This document shows, piece by piece, positions 60,465 through 64,000 of a stretch of 64,000 bases of DNA. This DNA comes from Zhengitettix transpicula (Eukaryota; Arthropoda; Insecta; Orthoptera; Tetrigidae). The notes under the pieces were generated by a model. It was given only the letters and a program-made list of their open reading frames with translations. It ran no database searches and was not told the origin of the DNA. Each line of letters begins with the position of its first letter. Position 1 is the stretch's first letter. Where the stretch lies: assembly GCA_037074705.1 (NCBI GenBank), contig CM073593.1, positions 58,657,501-58,721,500 of the forward strand. Direction: 5' to 3'. A program made the position numbers and the translations under genes.

Positions 60465-63400
60465 GTTAGGCAAATGCCAGATACATGTACACTAAGCACT
60501 AATATCACACTTTTTAAAATAGAGAATATGTTGAAAATTAAATCCATGGCATATCCAATAATCACATTGATTTAACATATATTACACTCAGTGAAATAAC
60601 ACGTAACGATTACTTTATTTATTCATATATTATGATTATTAATTTAATAATATACTCTGCATATATGAATGAGGCGCTAATAATGCCGTACCAATTTTAG
60701 ATTTAAATACATAGAGTAACTTTTCACTATCCACAAATACTGTAACCTATATCCAGGAAAACTATAACTATTATTTCGTTTCCTGTAATATACCATTAAG
60801 TGTACCATAAAGACGATTAATTTATTTCGTTTGGCTTGCTTTATAGGCTTTTTATTTTATTTGATCATATTTACATTTCATAATATTTTTTGTTAAGCAT
60901 TTTCTTCTGTAGGAGCTCCTTTTTACATGTCTCAATTTCATTTGAATAAATACTTGTTGAATGATAAAATTATGCCAATATTAATTTTTATTTATAATGT
61001 TCAATATATCTGTTTACGAGGGTAGTATATTTTTCAGACAATTGGAATGAGAATAAGAATCTAAAATTGACTTGCATCCAAACATCATGCATTTTTATGT
61101 CTTTCCTTGGAATCGTTCCAGTCTTCAATACGTTGTTAATTATCGCACAGCTTATTATCCAGAACTTCGTTCATATATTAACGCTTGCCAGTTATAAATT
61201 ATGATTGTTCTTAACTTAATTTCTTAGACTTTACCCCGGGCTCCATACAGTACTTGAAAAATAATTATTAATAACTTTAAATATATTCATCATTACCTCT
61301 ATTTTTACAATGTTAAATCACAAATTATTATTTTATAAAATATTAACTTTTACACTATTTTTAAAATTAATATTTTGACTAATCTGTATTATCATTTATA
61401 CATATATAATAGATTATAACAAAGTACAGTTCGTAACTTCATCGGTATATTATTGTGAAACCTTTGAGATATTTTTGAATATTAAGAAATATTCCTTAAT
61501 TTTATAGTTTTAAAAAACTGGCAATAGAATCATAAATCTTTCTTATTCCTTCCTTAATCTTCAGAAGGAAATTTTATTTGAAGGCCTATTCTACCTTTTA
61601 TTAATTATCAGATTTAATACTGCTCAATTTGTACTCTGAAAATATATAATTCTGTGCACACTAAAACTGAAAACTTCACATATGTATAAGAAAAGTAACA
61701 AAGGAATTATTATATAAAACCTTTTCCGCGAATTTGAATAGTTTTGTTCCAATAACCAATCGCTCTTCCAACAACTAATTCAGAAATAACAGTAGTTATA
61801 TACACTGTAAATTCTGCAGATTTTACAAAATATGAAAAAAATGTATTCATATGAGCGTGCTTATAAAAAGCAATTAATTCTAAATGGGAACAAATCCAAC
61901 ATAATAATTTTTCAAATTGTATATTTAAAGGAAGTATTTGTAAAACTATATATACAGATTTTTATCAAACAATATTTTATATTACTACGATTAAACTTAA
62001 GAAGACATTCGCTGAAGACACGAGACAATTTATTATTTCATCATCAGCCATTTTAACGACATACTTAAATTAACAGGCAAAGAAGTTACAAATAATTCAA
62101 ATATTATATTATTCTGCAAGTACTACCAAAATATAGAGATTGTATAATCAATATAAATTTGTTGCAGAGAATTAATTATCATTTTAAATATCAACTGACG
62201 ACATATCACGGTGTGTTTGTTTTTGTTATGCGTTGTCTAAAAAATATATACACAAAATGGTTGCCGCGTTTGCTCAAAGTGGACGATTCAGTGATTCATA
62301 TGACGCTGTTAGTCTCAATTATGAGCGCTTTATACGTCAATACACAACTGTTGATGAAAAGTCGATACACCGGTACGTTTCCGAGAACAAAATCATGTCT
62401 CTCAACATTTTGGTTTCTGCAGACGAACCGATTTAGACATCGCCCAGAAATGTGGTCTACTGGGCCTACTAGAACAAGAAGTAAAGAAAGTACACATTAA
62501 ATAAAAATTAAAGTGTTCTTCCATCCAAACAATGCACGTGTAGTGACGTTTCCAATTTCTCTAGCTAAGATTGTGGAACTGAAGTAAGAACAGTTATCGC
62601 ATCCACTGTATTCGCCAAATTAGGTGTTCTGATAATTTTTTTTATCTCAATACTTAATAAAAAAATTTCAAGAAAAAAAATTCGCGCCGAATATTCTAGA
62701 AGCTTATTTTTGGACGTATTGAAAAATTTGAAAAAACAACGAATATTATAGATCTGAAATGAGAAGCCTAGTCTCTTAAAATCAATGAAGATATAAATAG
62801 TAGATTCGCAATGAATTCAGTAAATAACGTGTTTTTTTCTCTACATATACGCCCATGAGTTACTGTGGTCGCTTCATCACCTGATTGGCTTCATTGTTGA
62901 GAACAATGCACCGTCCTCTGTCGCAATTGATGCACTTATCCGAAGCGAAAGAAGGGACGTGATGAATGTTGTCCTCCATACGGAGATAGATCGCTCTCTA
63001 CGATTGTTCCCTGCGCTAATTACATTTTGACTCATTTATCTCTGTAACGCTAGTTAATTAGCTCTTTCACTTTTCAACAGGTCGTCAGTTACGCATACAA
63101 ATTCTGCCACTGAATTAAAGACAAAGGAAGAAGATAAAAAGAAAAACAAAGTTTTCTTTCGGCGCGAGTTTGTCTCCTTTTATCTAAATGCGGTTGCTAA
63201 GGGGCACAAGCTCGCTCACGTTTCCTATAATCAGGTTCTAGTGCATCTAACAAAGTTCAGTTTAATGACATTAACCTCATTACAGCTCTTCCGTACGGTT
63301 GAAGGATCATTGGCGAACCTTACGCATTTTAATTATATATTACACCTGCGGCTCTCAAAAAGCAGACGGCTCTTTTTATTTGAAATCATACAGTATGGAG

Positions 63401-64000
63401 TTTGAATTTAAAGTTAAACAAATTTCTTCTATCAGAATATTCAGTTGTTTTGCTTTACATACATTGAGTTTTCTTTTATTTAAGTACTGAATCAATAAGT
63501 TTTTATTTTGTCAATAGGAAACGGTTAATACGAAATGGTTACACCGTTTTATATTATTATTTGGCATTGAGGGTCAATACTTTTAAGACGTTTAAATAAT
63601 TAATGAATAATACAAACTTTCACTTTGTAAATAAACATTATGTTTTTCGTTAACAATTTCCAAAAATTATTGATGCTGTGAGTATTTTAGAAACGATAAA
63701 GTAGGTCACATTTACTTCTTATAGCATAATGTTAAATTAGGAAACCGTATTTGTTTAAAAAAAAATTATATGACTTGGTTAAAATCAACTGGAATTCTAA
63801 GATATCATACTTATTTGCATCATGACATTATTGAGATTTTATTAAATTTAAATATGAGGTATTTCTTAATAGTAAAAAATTAGAATAAAATAAATAAATA
63901 GCCTTGAGGAGACACGTAATGTTTATTGCAAAACAATTTTGATACATGACGTTTCGTCGTATTTGACCTAATTACTCATGACAATTCTTAATAATTTTTG
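60465..64000 (+). other. Intron downstream of exon 7, continuing beyond the window
   Basis: Starts with donor GTTAGG. No further exon with matching phase 2 was found. The open frames at 62159-62500 and 62233-62436 overlap in different frames and show no domain. A balanced-composition patch lies at about 62860-63060 (GGTCGCTTCATCACCTGATT, CTCCATACGGAGATAG). A retroelement tail sits near the edge. Confidence 0.75.
63920..63985 (-). mobile_element. Penelope-type tail fragment with GACGAAACGTC
   Basis: The - strand reads ATTGTCATGAGTAATTAGGT, CAAATACGACGAAACGTCAT and GTATC. GACGAAACGTC is identical to the core of the tail at 41548-41558, although the first part of the hammerhead-like pattern is changed (CATGAGT). 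It may continue beyond the window. Confidence 0.5.

Noticed and set aside
62159..62500. 113-codon frame with an overlapping 67-codon frame (MVAAFAQSGRFSDSYDAVSL)
   Set aside because: The two frames compete over the same DNA, have no recognisable family, and do not carry the phase-2 acceptor needed for the next unc-13 exon.

Overview
This is an AT-rich (estimated by eye at about two thirds A+T) piece of an animal nuclear genome, almost certainly an insect. It holds the inside of one very large split gene, read on the + strand, that enters and leaves the window. The gene is unc-13 (Munc13), the synaptic-vesicle priming factor. Seven exons can be placed at 284-401, 33909-34032, 39886-40002, 42642-42888, 52106-52218, 56765-56882 and 60399-60464. 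All seven have AG/GT borders and their reading phases join without a break. They total 903 coding nt: 300 full codons plus partial codons at both ends. They encode the second half of the N-terminal C2A domain, the helix that follows it, and the start of a long tyrosine- and serine-rich linker. The C1, C2B, MUN and C2C parts, and the true start codon, lie outside the window.

The other 98-99% of the window is intron and flank. Intron 1 alone is 33.5 kb. The introns are loaded with mobile-element remains: (1) a Penelope-like retroelement family with a GIY-YIG endonuclease fragment, whose copies carry an inverted copy of their own 3' end at the 5' side; (2) a second Penelope-type tail family, several copies of which resemble a hammerhead-ribozyme core, twice arranged as inverted pairs; (3) an internally deleted Merlin/ISXO2-type DNA transposon with 28-bp inverted ends and a perfect 8-bp target duplication; (4) a 200-550 bp interspersed family of unknown type in six copies; (5) a 398-bp foldback element flanked by a 15-bp direct repeat; (6) a 360-bp inverted repeat whose arms both carry CCAAT and TATA motifs; (7) a roughly 600-bp family in two opposed copies plus a fragment; (8) tRNA-like SINE heads, a 49-bp tandem repeat and TA/CA microsatellites.

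No second complete protein gene, rRNA, convincing tRNA gene or CRISPR array is visible. The remaining short open frames look like chance frames or frames inside repeats. The most interesting unexplained signals are the inverted-3'-end architecture shared by the retroelement copies, the hammerhead-like motif, the excess of perfect CRE palindromes (TGACGTCA), several G+C-rich islands inside introns, and the exon phases, which would let exon 3, exon 7 or exons 5-6 be skipped in frame. Long introns full of Penelope and DNA-transposon debris would suit a large-genome insect such as a cockroach, termite or other polyneopteran, but the species cannot be fixed from the sequence alone.
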